From Epiperipatus broadwayi (taxonomy: Eukaryota; Onychophora; Udeonychophora; Euonychophora; Peripatidae), in assembly GCA_028023455.1 (NCBI GenBank), contig JAQFVV010012537.1:1302001-1366000 (forward strand): a DNA stretch of 64,000 nucleotides, written 5' to 3'. The notes below the pieces were generated by a model. It was given only the letters and a program-made list of their open reading frames with translations. It made no database searches and was not told the DNA's origin. Below are positions 1 to 14,111 of this stretch, piece after piece. The position numbers and the translations under genes were made by a program. Within the stretch, counting starts at the first letter, position 1. Each line of letters begins with the position of its first letter.

Positions 1-2121
1 TATATATTTATAATGTGTATAATAACATTGTTCAATTTGTTTATATGTTTTGTTAAAAAAAATTTTTTTGTTTTGAGGTTGTTTTTTTTTCAAATAACTT
101 TTGATGAAATTCTATAGTGGAGATTAAAAATAGAAATGATTTAAGAAGGCAAACGAAAAGTTTAAGGGTGGAGTAAATATTGAGAGAGAGAGGGTAGGGG
201 TTTAGTATAATAACTATCTCCTAATAGTAAGTTGCTTAGTCCCTGCACTGATCAAGATTCAGATCGGTCTGGGGTGCTTATATATATATATAAGTAAGAG
301 CGCATGTTCCTTCGAGAACGAAAAATATATATTACTCTTCACCTTTGTAGATTTTTTTATATATATAAAAAGAGAGAGAGAGAGAAAAAGAACGATAATG
401 TTAGGCATGTTGAGGGATTACTAAGGATGTATTTCTATCTGGGGTCTTGAATAAAAGTAAAGTAAAACTTATAATAAAGCTGATTATTATTTGAAACATA
501 TGTAAGTGTTCGTGTTGATTCCTTTAGCATTTGTATGTGATAATAAAACATATGACCGTAGCGTATACACACATATAAAAGCAAATGGGATTGCAAGGGG
601 AGGTTAGCTGGATCTGTCATACGTATAAAAATTAACAGCCACGATATAAGATTCTTCTAATTTCGTGGCTCCAGGTTATTTACTGGTGGCGCCCTCATAT
701 GATATGATTTCAGTGGTAATTAAAATCTTTGATTCTTGGCCTACAACCTTTTAGATACAAAAAGTAGTATCATAATATATTAAAAGAAAAGTTCTATAGA
801 AAGTTAACATAATATACATACATAATACATAGCAAACCTTTTTTTTTCTTCAGCTGCATTAAAATGCAACTAACTTAAGTCCCCCAATCCATTTTTTAAA
901 CTTTTGCTTCCTATTTTAAACAATTCATAAGATATATCATATAAGTATTAAATATAAAGAGTTAAGATAAAGTCTAACTAGTCCCTTTTAAACATGACTT
1001 ACAAAGCAAGATAACCATAATTTGTTTTCTTTGCATTGGCAAATATTAAACTGTTCATATGTGAACATAAGTGATGTTTCTCGATTTTAAACCAGATTTA
1101 TTCAAAGTAGCATGTCAAGTTTTTCAGATATCCAGATTAGATTAACTGATGGTGAGTTTTCCTCTCTTTACTCACTAAGCATAATAAATGTCTGATATCA
1201 TTTTAATAAAATGAAAATCCAGAATAAATAGAATAAGAAAATTGATTTTTTAAATAAGTTTTTACTTCTTTCTGTTTTTAACAGCCTGTTTCAGCTTTTG
1301 TTTTTTGATTGATTAATTTGCATAACACTTTAATTGCATGAAATTGATTTTTTTTAAATCTCATTCATGTGGAAAACTATGTGACTTATACTGAAATGAA
1401 TAATACATTTCTCATTTCAATATATCATTAATAAATTTTGTATTTTATTTATTTACCATAAATGATATATATATATATATGTGTGTGTGTGTGTTAGTTA
1501 AATGTCTTTGTATATTTATAATTAATTTTTGATATATTTTTTGTGATGTTTATTAATTTATATCAGCAAAGAATAATGTCTACAGGTAATTTTGAAATCA
1601 ACTGAGATTATCTAGAATAAATAACAGTGCTATTTACCTTATTTAGTTGTCAGTGTGACATTTTCTCAATTGTCTCACTACATATCAATTCTCCTCTGAT
1701 ACTGAGTACTCATGTTTTGAGCTGGAAAAAATGGGATTGTTACCATGAGAATTGCAATGATATGTGACCTTTCTTAGAGAAATGAGGCTAACAAAGTTGA
1801 AACTCCATACTTTCAAATACACTTCATGAATAAATGTCACATGAGATCCTATGGAGATAGAATTTGTTGTATGATGAACAGAAAATATAGCAGAGTACCT
1901 TATATAACTATTTATATAAGAAACAGAAGATTTGATCATCATCATCAAAATCCAATTTTAATCAAATATCAATTAATCTTTCAGGTATACTGATAAAATA
2001 CAAATTATATTTGAACCAGAAACATTATCTGCATATTTATATGTTTAAGGGTATATGAGTTGTCAGTATAAGTACTATTATCAATACAAAAGGGATTTCA
2101 GAACAATATATGTATATATAC
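1..2121. other. AT-rich non-coding stretch, no gene recognised
   Basis: Open frames here are short, lack recognisable motifs and have no coding character. Simple repeats are visible: GA tracts near 181-193 and 372-384, TA runs near 280-292 and 356-367, and a TA run followed by GT repeats at about 1466-1494. An 8-bp inverted repeat (AGCCACGA ... TCGTGGCT) lies at about 640-677. I cannot assign a function to any of it. Confidence 0.6.
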
Positions 2122-2199
2122 ACAATATAAAAATACCAAAACAGAGATTAAACATGTTAAAGGAAATTAATTAAACCGAGTATACTTTCGATGCATGTA
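2122..2199 (+). repeat. Left terminal repeat of PLE1
   Basis: The core ATACCAAAACAGAGATTAAA and a downstream TATACTTTCGA match 4535-4606 in direct orientation and, for the first 31 bp, 4677-4708 in inverted orientation. The position just outside the decayed reverse transcriptase suits a PLE pseudo-LTR. Confidence 0.55.
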
Positions 2200-2207
2200 T
2201 GTCTTAA

Positions 2208-4090
2208 TCATGGCTGCTTTGTTAAGAAACTGATCGATCTATTTTTGCTAATTTGAATACTATTAACTATTTGGTTCATTACATATTCATTTTGTGCAAT
2301 AAAACATGTCTCTTTGATCTTATATTTTCTATCATTTCTTTCCCTGCACATTATTTTAATAATACTAGGATCAAACCTGTGTTCCATATTCTTTACTGTA
2401 ATTGTAAAATACAGATGAATTAGTTGAATCGGGCTTAGCTTTTTGTACATCAAGATGTGTTATGACAATCTTGTTCTCAGATTAGCCTTTGTTTCACTGT
2501 AGTAGCTGCATCTTACTGCATACACAATGTTAGGCCAATTCAATTTGTGCATTTTGGCCTTTGTATTATTAATTAGTCTATTTAAATTGATGGACATTCT
2601 AAATAAAATGTTAAATTTATTGGTACAGATCTCAAATATTTTATTTTCAATGTATGATAAGTGTAGTAGTGCAATCCAATTTTTGTTGTTCCTTATATTC
2701 TCAATTTTGTTTAAAATATTTCTTTTAAAGTATTCTATATATTTATATGTATCAATTGTGCTGTAACCTGATTTTATAAAATCAGCAACATAAGTCTCTA
2801 GGTTCTCGATCTTGTAAGACTGAAACTGATGTAAGTAGTTATTGCAATGTAAGATGATTTTTAAATCTGTGATTTTATGTGATATAAGCACTTGGGATTT
2901 CACATTGATGCATCTTCTAATGTTGAGATGCATGATAGTCATTTCGTAATATAATGAGTTGTGATTCTACTTTATTTTCAAATCAAGATAGTGGATTTCA
3001 TTGTCTTTTTCTGGTTTAATAATCAAATTTAAATCAGATTTTGGGCTCAATTCATTAAATGTGTGGTTGATAATATCTTGCAGTACACATATAAAAATAT
3101 CATCTACATAATAGATATATATGAAGTTCCTACATGAATTTAATATCGAAAGAATTATGTTAGCTTCTATGAAGACCAAAAGCCATGCTACATATGATTG
3201 CACTGATGGGTAAACCCATTGTCCATGATTTCATATGTTACTACAATATCACTGTCAATTCAGGTTAAAAAATCAATGATAAATTCTCTCTTGTATATGT
3301 TTATTTTCTTATTATTTAAACAAATCATTAATAATTTTGACTGATTCCTTTCTATTTACTGATGCATACAGTTTAGTAACATTAAAATAAACCACTCTGT
3401 ATTTGTTAGAAGTAACTGTATTTTTGATAATATTAACAAATTCAAATGAACAAATAGTTTGATGATTTGATCACTAATTGATCAAAACCCAATTCTTCTT
3501 TTAATATCTACATGATGAATTTAGATTCATTTTAATAGTAAGCACCTCCAAATTTGATCATTAATCTTAGAGGGTAGTACTCTTTGTGCATTTTAATGTT
3601 AAAAAATAATCTAGACAAAATAATATATGATGGATACATTTCTAAATATTGCTTTCTGCTATATAATTTATATATATTTTTCTAAGTAGGCACATTATGA
3701 ATTTTTCTCTCTTGGATTTGATGTTATAATTAGAAATCTTATTGAATTTTAAGGCAATGTGTGTAAGCATTTTATCATCATGTGTCATTTAATAAGATGA
3801 AGTGATATCCTGTATCTTTCTTTTATACAAATAATTTTGTTTTGATAAGAACTTTTTTAAATGCCTTCATGCTTTCAAACCAGGATGAATAATTTACCCT
3901 TATAAAAGTCACTTTCAAATTTGTTTCTGCTTTCTCAAACAACTGATCTCTCTCTTATTCATTTTTGTATACAGTTTCTAATTTAGCCACCATTTCCAAA
4001 TGAGGATCGAAGCATCCTCCTCCCACATATCTCAATCTAAAATTAAAAGCTGAAGTGTGCCTAAATGTTATGCTAAAATTTGAAAAATTA
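2208..4090 (-). pseudogene. Penelope-like reverse transcriptase / GIY-YIG endonuclease, broken
   Basis: Read on the minus strand, the piece near 3480-3330 (VVYFNVTKLYASV) resembles the PLE segment holding the first catalytic Asp, here replaced by Asn. Next comes GLPISAI near 3200, then YVDDIF near 3100 (the catalytic box) and IHYLDLKIK near 2970, which fits the PLE FLDL box. Further on, NIVYAVRC near 2520 resembles the start of the GIY-YIG domain, and RNDRKYKIKETCFI near 2320 resembles its C-terminal R-x-x-K-E-x-x-x-I segment. In PLEs this enzyme copies element RNA at nicked DNA. Several frameshifts and stops separate the pieces. Upstream remnants extend to about 4090, but that limit is soft. 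The copy cannot be functional as it stands. Confidence 0.65.
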
Positions 4091-4534
4091 ACAAAACATT
4101 CATCAAATGAAAAATTCAGACCATTTTGTCTGCAAGCTAAAAATTCAAATTTGGTGAAATTTTGTGTCTAATTCTCTTTTTAACTTATCACACCTAATAA
4201 GGTAATTTTCAGAAAAAATGAAATTTTTTTTTCTCTGTATTTGTTATATGCTGCAAATGATATTTAATTTTCTTTTAATCTTTTTCATAATCCATTTCAT
4301 TAACTGTTTTCTTAAGTGTTCAATAATATAACTATAATTACATACAGATCTGTTAATCCTTATGTCACAGCAATTTGGATAAATACTATACTTTAAGTAT
4401 CTTTTAAAAAAATCTTGCCTAGCCTATAGAGTTATAATTTCTACTTTTATTTTGTGCATTGTCTAAAAATTCTAACTATTACTGTCAATATTATTATAAT
4501 ACATGATGTCTTCATATTCTATTATTATTATTAA

Positions 4535-4708
4535 TAATATAAGAAAACCAAAATAGAGATTAAATAAAATTCATTACAGTGATCATACTTTCGAAGGAAT
4601 ATATAGAAAATTTTTAAATAAAAATTTCAAACAGAACTGAGAATTTTAAAAATCAACATAAAGTTGGACTAACAATTTTAATCTCTGTCTTGGTATTTTT
4701 ATATTGTT
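4535..4708. repeat. Right terminal repeats of PLE1, one direct and one inverted
   Basis: 4535-4606 is a direct, diverged copy of 2122-2199. 4677-4708 is the inverted copy: its reverse complement agrees with 2122 onward at roughly 29 of 31 positions by eye. About 70 bp of other AT-rich sequence lies between them. The right end of PLE1 therefore has a hairpin-like arrangement. Confidence 0.5.
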
Positions 4709-4850
4709 ATTAATAATGACAGAGTAACAAGATATTATATATAATACAAAAGATTATAAAATATTTAGTTTTTAACATCCACAAATAAAGTCATTTTCTA
4801 TTTCACTTCATTTTTTTTTTTAATTTAAACCCATACTAGATATATGCATC

Positions 4851-6470
4851 TCATCACCATAATCATTTTCAACCATTATCAGTTCAATGCAGTATGAAGA
4901 TCTCTCCAAGTATACTCCCAGTTACTCCAATCACTACCTTCTCTTTCCCACATTATATGAACAAATGCTCTTATTCCATCCATACATCTCACATGTGATC
5001 TCATTTGAGTCTTTTACATTTTCCTGGGATGCAATTTAAAATATTAATTATCAATACACTATCATCGCTTCCAGCAATATATCTGCCCAACCTACATTTC
5101 AAAATCTTAATGCTTACAATAATGTTAGTAATATCTGCTTGTTTTATCATCCATGTATTTCGTTTTCGATCTCTTCTTGTTATTCCTAACTATATCTCTC
5201 CATTCTTCATTGAGTGGTCTGAAGCTTCTATATTGCTCTACAGTTAAGTGTCCAAGTTTTAGATTCATAAAGAATGGGTAAAAAATATCTATTTCAAATC
5301 TTTCTTTTCAAAAACCATATTTTCTTTTAATATTAAGTTATTGCTAATAAATTTCATCCATCATGTTTCCATCTGTGTTAAGAATATAAGATATTTGTAG
5401 TTATTAATTTTTTCTAATTTATAATTATCAATCTATTTTTCTAACAAAATCCATTGAATATTATTTTAGTCTTTTTAATATTTATTGTTAGTTCTACTTT
5501 CTTACTTTGATCTCATAGTTCTTGGAATACTTCTGAAAAGTCTGAAGCACTATTTTCAAAAGGAGTTAAGTCAGTGGTAAAAACTAAATAACAAAAATAA
5601 TTTCCATTTACTTTTACTTCTTTAGCTTATTTTAATCCAAAAAATACTGTTTGTAAAACTGCTATAAACAGTTTTGGATATAGAATCACCCTGTTGAACA
5701 CCTTTCTTTCTCAATATTTACCATTGGTATTGCATTTTGATAAATATTCTTCAGAATATGATATCTTGGATCTATATCTTGATGAGCCAATGCTTTAATT
5801 ATAGTAGAAATGCTTAGGGAATCAAATGCCTTTTCATAATCTACAAATCCAAACCATAATAACAACTGATAATCACTAGAGTTTTCTAAAACTTCTCTCA
5901 ATACTTGGAAATGTGAATCACTTATGCACTTTAAAATCCAGTTTGTATGTTTGATTGATAAAAATCCAAAGTCCACTTTAGATGAGTGTAATTATATTGG
6001 TAAAGATTTTGTATATAACTGATAAGTCGATAATTTTTAATATCTTCATTATTCTTTATCAATTTTCTTAAATATCAATATTATTACTGTATCCATCATT
6101 TCCTGGAGATTTTCTTTTTCTTCACAGATTTATTTACATCTCATTTCTTCATTTAAAATGCTGGATAATTCAGAAAATGTAATAACTGTAGAAGATTACT
6201 TTTTTGTTGTTCTTTATTACTATATAATTCTTTAGCTTTCACATACTTCACGAGTCATCTTCTTATTGAAGAAATAACCTTCATTGCAATACCAAGATAG
6301 TTTATACTCATGGATAACTTTCCTTATGAATTCACAATTTCTAATATTGTTATTAACTCTTTTTCATAACATTTTATAATTATATTTTCTTATATTATTA
6401 TTAAACTCTTTTTCCAAATATTTTACAAAACTCTACATATTTAATTCTTTTTAATGGATTATTTTTATAT
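4851..6470 (-). mobile_element. Decayed, 5'-truncated RTE-type LINE copy
   Basis: This stretch aligns by eye, in the same order and orientation, with the RTE element at 60.6-62.45 kb. The 3' end (ATCACCATAATCATTTTCAA on the plus strand) parallels the 3' tail there, and the match runs out near 6470 inside the endonuclease-RT linker, so the endonuclease is missing. The best coding remnant is at 5686-5976: FGFVDYEKAFDSLS, the RT box with the first catalytic Asp, followed by a segment close to the other copy. Many indels and stops break the rest. It is an old dead copy of the same or a sister subfamily. Confidence 0.8.
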
Positions 6471-6680
6471 TATGTATATTTGTGTGAATGTGTGTATATA
6501 TATATATCATATTATCACAATATATATATATATTTAATGTTTTCATAGTTATAAGATATAGATAAATTATTCTTTCAAAAATCAACCTTGACAATGGCAG
6601 ATGTTAGTTCATCGAAATATCGGTTTGTAATGCAAAATTATACACAGTTTAGTCCCACTAATAATAATAATAATAATATA

Positions 6681-7427
6681 ATAACTGAAACACAGGCTTG
6701 TTATATACCTGTGGCTATATATATGTAATATAGGGTGTATGAGCACAGACTTTCACACCACCCACCTCTCTCCACTCCATCTAATAACACTGATACACCT
6801 AAACACATATATGCTGAAAAGATAAATAATCACCAATATACGTATTTCATGCTAAACCTGCAATCATCAGTTGGTCCAGACTATCATCTTTACACACATA
6901 TATAGTATAAGTGCTCAGATATATATCAAGATAGACTATCCTCATAGTTTAATGGACCGGCTTCAATCCACTCCACACTCCAACTCTTCAACCGTCCATC
7001 CAATTGAAAATCTGATGATGGAATGCTCAAAGGCCACCCTGAGGCCAAGATTATTGTCACACCCATGTTGACCTAAGGTCAATCTGAACCCCACATGTAC
7101 AGGACACAATCCATTTAACACATATGCAAAGATGGGCAGACATCTCTATAATGTAATAACTGAAACACAGGCTTGTTATATACCTGTGGCTATATATATG
7201 TAATATAGGGTATATGAGCACAGACTTACACACCACCCACCTCTCTCCACTCCATCTAATAACACTGATACACCTAAACACATATATGCTGAAAAGGATA
7301 AATAATCACCAATATACGTATTTCATGCTAAACCCGCAATCATCAGTTGGTCCAGACTATCATCTTTACACACATATATAGTATAAGTGCTCAGATATAT
7401 ATCAAGATAGACTATCTTCATAGTTTA
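6681..7427. repeat. 475-bp repeat unit, 1.6 tandem copies (family X)
   Basis: 6681-7155 is one unit. 7156-7427 repeats its first ~270 bp with few differences, including one added base near 7300. A short (TAA)6 run precedes it at 6660-6678. The second copy stops abruptly at the (TTA)n tail of LINE A, so the LINE chain appears to have landed inside it. The same family recurs in reverse orientation as the retroposon at 46304-46904. Small open frames on both strands have no recognisable motif, so I treat it as non-coding. Confidence 0.75.
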
Positions 7428-7805
<378 letters not shown>

Positions 7806-7865
7806 TTAATTTAATTTAATTTAGTACATTTAACAGATTTTACATCCAAACAAAAAAATGCACAG

Positions 7866-10686
7866 CTAATCTAGTTCACAAAGCATTTGCAGAGTTTTTT
7901 GCACAGTAGTCCTAAATGTTCTATCATCTGTTTCAAATATATTAACAGCATTAAAGAATTTATTGTACAATCTAGGTAATCTTATTAATGCTGAATTTTT
8001 TAATGTTTCACTTTTAAATTTTGGAATATTATACATATTTTTTGATCTCGTATCCTTTATCTTTAGCTTAAATGATAATGTTGTTTGGCAACTTCTCACA
8101 TCTATTATACCTGATGTAATTTTTTTTAAATACTTCATATCAGTATAGATTCATCTTTTGTAGAGTGCATTGTTGTCACATATTATTTCTGATTTAATGT
8201 ATCTGAAAATTTTTTTATAAACCTTTTCCAGTGCTAATCTATTATTTAATTTATATGAGTTCCAGATCAAAGATCCATAATTTAAAATAGGTAAGACCAA
8301 TGTATGAAACAAATACACACATGTATTTCTCTTAAACATTTTACAGTTTCTGAGAATTAAACCCATTATTTTATAACTTTTTGTAATAATATTTTGAATA
8401 TTATTATTAAATGTTCCATTATTATTAAAAATAATACCTAAATCTTTATGATCTTCTTTTCTTAAAATACTTTTTGAGTTTAGTGTATAATTAAACAGAC
8501 TTGTAGTTGATTTTTTAGAAAATGATATGACACAACATTTTTCAATGTTAATTTCCATATAGTTTTCCACACACCAATCCTGAAAATTCTTGATATCAGA
8601 TCATCAAAATTCTTAATAGTTTTATATAGTTTAATATCATCTGCAAAGCTGAGAATGTCAGAACCACTTACACACTGCTCTATATCCAAAGAATAAACTG
8701 AAAAAAGCAGTGGTCCAAGTATACTTCCTTGAGGCACTCCAGCATTACTAAAATATGTGTATGATTTTACAGACTCAAAAGATACAAAATTAGGTCTATT
8801 TGAGACAAAAGATACAAACCACTGCAAAAGTTCACAACTAAAACCAATCTTGTGCAACTTACTAATCAATCTAGAGTGATCTACTCGGTCAAATGCTTTG
8901 CTTAAATCAAAATAAATCACATCTAGTTGTAATTTGTTATCAATTGCATTTGCAATAGCATCTTGAATATGTATCAAATTAGTCTCAACAGATCTACCTG
9001 GGATAAAACCATGTTGTGTTTTAGATAAAGATTTACATACTTTATCTATTATCTTGTTATACACACATTTTTCAAAGATTTTTCCAGATATACATAATAA
9101 TGAAATAGGTCTATAATTACTAACATCATTTGATTTGACTTTTGGTATTGGTATAACTTTTGCAACTTTCCAAGAATCAGAAAAAATACCCTGCTGCAAA
9201 GAGATATTAAAAATATAACAAAGCACTGGAGCTAGCAGTTCAGCACATCCTTTATAAATAAAAACAGGTAGCATATCATATCCACATCTTTTTTTATTTT
9301 TAAGCTGTTTTATTGCTAATAAAATGTCATTACAATTTAATGAGTCAATAACTATCAAATCATTACTTTTAAAAGCAAATTTAACTATATATGATTTAGA
9401 TGGCACATTTTTCTCTGTACATGATGAGAAATAGTTGGCAAAAACATCAGCTGTAAGACTCCCATTGTCAATTGACATTTTATTTTTTACACCAGAATGC
9501 TTTTTAATAAATGACCAAAAGTAATTTGAATTGCACTTTATATTGTCCTCTAGTTTCACAATATATTTTTTGAAATCAATTTTTTCTATTGTTTTAAATA
9601 ATCTTCTAAAATTTATAAAGTTATTATAACATATTATTGATCCTGATTTCTTAAACAACTTATGATGCTTATGTTTTCTTTTGTAAATGCAAATCAATTT
9701 CTTAGAGAACCAAGGAGGATATTTTTTAGATGATTCATAGCATAATGGTATTCTATTATTTAAAAGGTTTTGCATAATTTTTTGAAACAGATGTACTGCC
9801 TCATTTACATTTGTGGAACAATATATTTGGTCCCAATCAGCATACTTGATGTCATAATATAAATTATAATAATCACCAAGTTTATAATTTTACCCTTATT
9901 TAATGATATGTGTTTGACATAAACAAAAAACTCAATTGCTGGATGATGAGAGTCTTTCTTCAATAATAGCTGTACACTATGCCTCACATCTACATCATTA
10001 AAGTTAATTAATATAAAATCTAGAACACATCCATTATTATTTTTTAACCGATTTCTTTGTACTACACCAGTTATATTCATAAATTCTATAATTCTTTGTC
10101 CTTTATTTATTTCATTACTGCATAACCCAGTTACTTCATCTGCTGTCATTACATATTGTGCATTAAAGTCACCACAAATCAAAATATTGTGCTTGTAATT
10201 AAGTAAATATTTTTCCAATTTCTCCAAATCATTATTTAGTTCAATTATATTAATATAAGGAGGAATATATATATTCCCAACCAGAAACATTTGAAATCCT
10301 AATATCATTTCAATCCAAATAGAATCAACAAAATTCAGTTCTATATTTACTTGCTTTGTTACAATGTTGTTTTTAACTGCCAATAAAACACCTCCACCTC
10401 TTGAAAGCTTAGAGTTTACACGATCATGTCTATATAGTAAATATCTATGATCCACAATCTGATCAGTAACAAATTGATCATTCAACCATGTTTCCATCAA
10501 GGCTATTAAATCATATTCTTCTGCAAAAACAGCATGTTTCAATAATTGACATTTAGTTCTTAACCCTCTAACATTTTGCATATAACAACAGAAAATGTTA
10601 CTTTTATTAATTAACTTCTTATTACCATTATTATGTGAAGAATTTTTATATATTCTTTTACAATCTTTATAAATGCAATAATCCAT
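7866..10686 (-). pseudogene. LINE A ORF2: APE endonuclease / reverse transcriptase, frameshifted
   Basis: The endonuclease piece (9805-10686) starts at an ATG overlapping the ORF1 stop as TAATG. It shows QNVRG (Asn), METWL (Glu), the GDFNAQ box and a terminal SHHPAIEF box. A frameshift near 9880 leads into the RT piece (8480-9775), with NYRPISLL, the YFDLSKAFD box (first catalytic Asp), GVPQGSILGPLLF and FADD (catalytic pair). A second shift near 8570-8590 leads to the thumb piece (8151-8570), which ends at a TGA. The same frame then continues to the natural C-terminus at 7866 (GDMKYLKK-like start, RLPRLYNKFF near the end). Total lesions: two frameshifts and one stop. In the family this protein nicks target DNA and reverse-transcribes element RNA. 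Confidence 0.85.
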
Positions 10687-10752
10687 TATACATTACTAAT
10701 ATTATCCTCAACTACCTGATCCTTTATTTGTTCATTAACAATTAAATCATTA
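10686..10752 (-). pseudogene. LINE A ORF1, C-terminal remnant
   Basis: On the minus strand about 21 codons (ending VVEDNISNV) run in frame to a TAA that overlaps the ORF2 start codon as TAATG. The rest of ORF1 is gone because the element is truncated at the (TTA)n junction. A stop-start overlap of this sort is known to couple translation of the second ORF in some non-LTR retrotransposons. That role is inferred here. Confidence 0.5.
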
Positions 10753-10753
10753 T

Positions 10754-11137
<384 letters not shown>

Positions 11138-11367
11138 CAATTCTTTATTTATTTAATGTACAAAACTACAGCATAAACCAATTATAGATTCACATAAAAA
11201 TATTTTTAATACATATCAACACATTTAGCCAATTATAGATTGCACAATAATACAAATCTAAATAAGCATTAAAAAAAAATAATAATAATAATAAAATAAA
11301 TAATACCAATAAAATAGAAAATCAATAAAATGCACAAATAAATAAAAAGGCAATATATCAAATGAAA

Positions 11368-14111
11368 TTAAGGAAAATATTTTTTTATGAGGACTTTAGT
11401 GAATTGTTTAAAATCCAAATTAAAAACATCATCATTACCAAAATCTTTGTTATAAGTTCTAGGTAAACGAAATAAAGGGGAAAATCTTAATACATCAGAT
11501 TTACAATTTTTCAGTTCAAAAACATTATGAGTACGAGTATTATAATTTTTTTTTTAGTACCTAAGTTAGAAAGCAAATTAGATACAGAAATATTCTGGGA
11601 GATGAATTTATGAAGAAGTTTGAGATCTCTTGTTTTTCGTCTCAGTAGTAAATCAATATAGTGTTCATTACTTAAACTATTTAATTTTGCAAATTTGTCA
11701 AAAACAGACTGAATTCTTATGATATCTGTCCTGTTATGAGGATTCCATATAATTGAACCATACTCCAAGATGGGAAGAACTAAGGATATAAAAAGTTTAA
11801 TCTTTGTAAATTTATTAAATGCTTTTCCATATCTGTAAATAGCTCCTACAATTTTAAGAGATTTATTCACCATAAAATTAATGTGATTACGAAAAGATCC
11901 ATTATTGGAAAATATTATTCCGAGATCTCTTTGATGATCATTTGTTATAATTTTAGAGTCCCCAATATAATAGGAAAACCTTAAGACTTCAGATTTTCTA
12001 GAGTAAGAGACAATGGAGCACTTATCCATATTTATATCTATATAATTATATTCACACCAATTCAAGAAATTATCTACATCACTTTGAAGTAAAAAACAGT
12101 CATTAATAGAATAAATATGCCTAAAAATTTTGCAATCATCTGCATAACATAGAAGATGTGAAAATTTAATGCATGTTTTTAGGTCATCAATGTATACATT
12201 AAATAATAAAGGTGCAAGAACACTGCCTTGAGGCACCCCAGTGAAGCAATAATAAGGTAATGACAATTTACCATTAAACCTCACACAAGACATTCTATCC
12301 CTAAGAAAAGAGTCAAACCAATTAATTAATAATTTAGAAAAACCTAACCTACAAAGCTTCTGAAGAAGAATTTTATGATTAACTCTATCAAAAGCCTTGG
12401 ACATATCAAAATAAACAACATCTAACCTAGATTGATTCTCAATTGAATTTGAAATGTGATCAAAAATAGTTAGCAAATTTGTTTCAATGGACCTATTAGG
12501 CAAAAATCCATGCTGCTCTGGTGCCAAAACCTTAGAGACATCCAAGATAATTTTATTATACAAACATCTTTCAAAAATTCGAGCAACAGTGTGAAGAATT
12601 GAAATAGGCCTATAGTCACTTACCAAATCTCTAGATCCTTTCTTAAAAATAGGAACAACTTTAGCAATTTTAAGGGATGTAGGAAAAGTACCATTTGCTA
12701 AAGAGCAATTAAAAATATGCAAAAGAGGAGAAGCAATGTATTCAGCACATCCTTTATAAATGAAAGCTGGAATATTGTCAAGGCCCACACTAGAATGTAA
12801 TTTAAGCTGCCCAATAGCAAAAATAACATCAGATTCAATAAATGAATCCAATGTTATTCTTTCTTCAACTAGATCATTATTTTCAGTCAAATCAGTAAAA
12901 GAATTAGATTGTTTAAAAAGCTCTGAGAAATAATGAGAAAAATCATCAGCAACTAGATTAGAATTATTATTCTGTAATTTTTTTTTTGTAATACCTGAAT
13001 CCTTAACTAGAGACCAAAATTGCAAGGGATTATCAGAAATATGACTTTCAGTATTTTGTATAAATTTTTGAAAATCTCTATGATATATAACCTTTGACAA
13101 ACTTCTATAATTAATAAAATTGTTATAATAATTTAAGTTCTTAGTTTTCCAATATTTACGATGATGAAATGATTTCCTTTTAATAATTTCTTTAAGAGAA
13201 ACTGAAAACCAGCGAGGAAAACGTTTAGTTAAAAAAATTTTCTTAGGAATGTATTTGTCAATTAGTTCACAAAATGATTGTTCAAAAAATCTCATACAAA
13301 AATCTACATCAGATGAAGAATACAAATTTTTCCAGTTAAAATTGGATAATTGTAAACAAAGACCCAAATAATTTCCTTTTCTGTAGTTTCTTTTCATAGT
13401 TTTAAAGGGACAGAATCTATTAAATTTAATATTAATATAAAATTCTAAGGGAGGATGATGCAAGTCAATGGAAAAAGGAAGAGAAGAAGTAGTTAAACAT
13501 TCAATTGTAGGAAAATTACTGAGAATATAATCCAATGTGTGATCATTAAAATTGGTGTATGGATTAAATTGTTTTAAATTCAACAAATTGCAAAACCGAA
13601 TCATTCTCAATGCTTTAGGTGAAAAAGAGACAGAATCTATGATAGTAGTACCCGAATATAAATCCGGAATATTAAAATCTCCGGTAATAATAAAATTATC
13701 ATAGCCAATCAGAAAATCTTCAAGTGATGTCAAAAAATAATCAAACTCCAACAACGACAAAGTGGGTTTGAGGTAAACATTACCCAAAATAAATTTAAAA
13801 TTGTGATTTAAAGTAATTTCACACCATGTAGATTCACAAAAAGAAGAAGAAAAATAAAGTTCTTTATAAAAAACATCTTTATGAAGAGCAATCAGAGTAC
13901 CACCACCTCGAGAAATATTATCCATAGATCTGTCAGTTCGCAAAATACTAAATCTATCATCAAGAAAAGAACAATCAGGAAATTGTTGATTTAACCAAGT
14001 TTCTGTAAGTAAAATAAGATCAAAATGTTCTGTTTCAAAAAATTGCTTTATTTGAACACATTTAGTTCTCATACCTCTGACATTCATATAAAAACAAGAC
14101 AGCCCTACCAT
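11368..14111 (-). pseudogene. LINE B ORF2: APE endonuclease / reverse transcriptase, one frameshift
   Basis: From the ATG at 14111 an open frame of 866 codons holds the endonuclease (MNVRG with Asn10, LTETWL with Glu37, GDFN at 144-147, DYIL at 194-197, LHHPP at 217-221). The RT follows, with DYRPISIL, the YFDMSKAFD box, GVPQGSVLAPLLF and YADD at 656-659, then the thumb and a C-terminal region. The open frame closes at 11511, but matching C-terminal coding (RFSPLFRLPRTYN, then a natural stop at 11368) resumes in another frame across the T10 run at 11546-11555. It could be a true single-base lesion or a homopolymer sequencing error. All catalytic motifs are present except that the usual Ser-Asp-His of the endonuclease reads x-His-His. 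Confidence 0.85.

Larger units (their letters stand above)
2122..4708 (-). mobile_element. Decayed Penelope-like element (PLE1) with terminal repeats
   Basis: The minus strand carries broken coding for a reverse transcriptase followed by a GIY-YIG-type C-terminal region, the domain order of Penelope-like elements. A roughly 75-bp repeat occurs in the same orientation at both ends (2122-2199 and 4535-4606), and about 31 bp of it recurs inverted at 4677-4708. PLEs are known for direct or inverted flanking copies called pseudo-LTRs, so this is the best reading of the ends. All frames carry stops and shifts, so this is an old copy. The element limits are inferred from the repeats, not from a target-site duplication. 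Confidence 0.65.
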
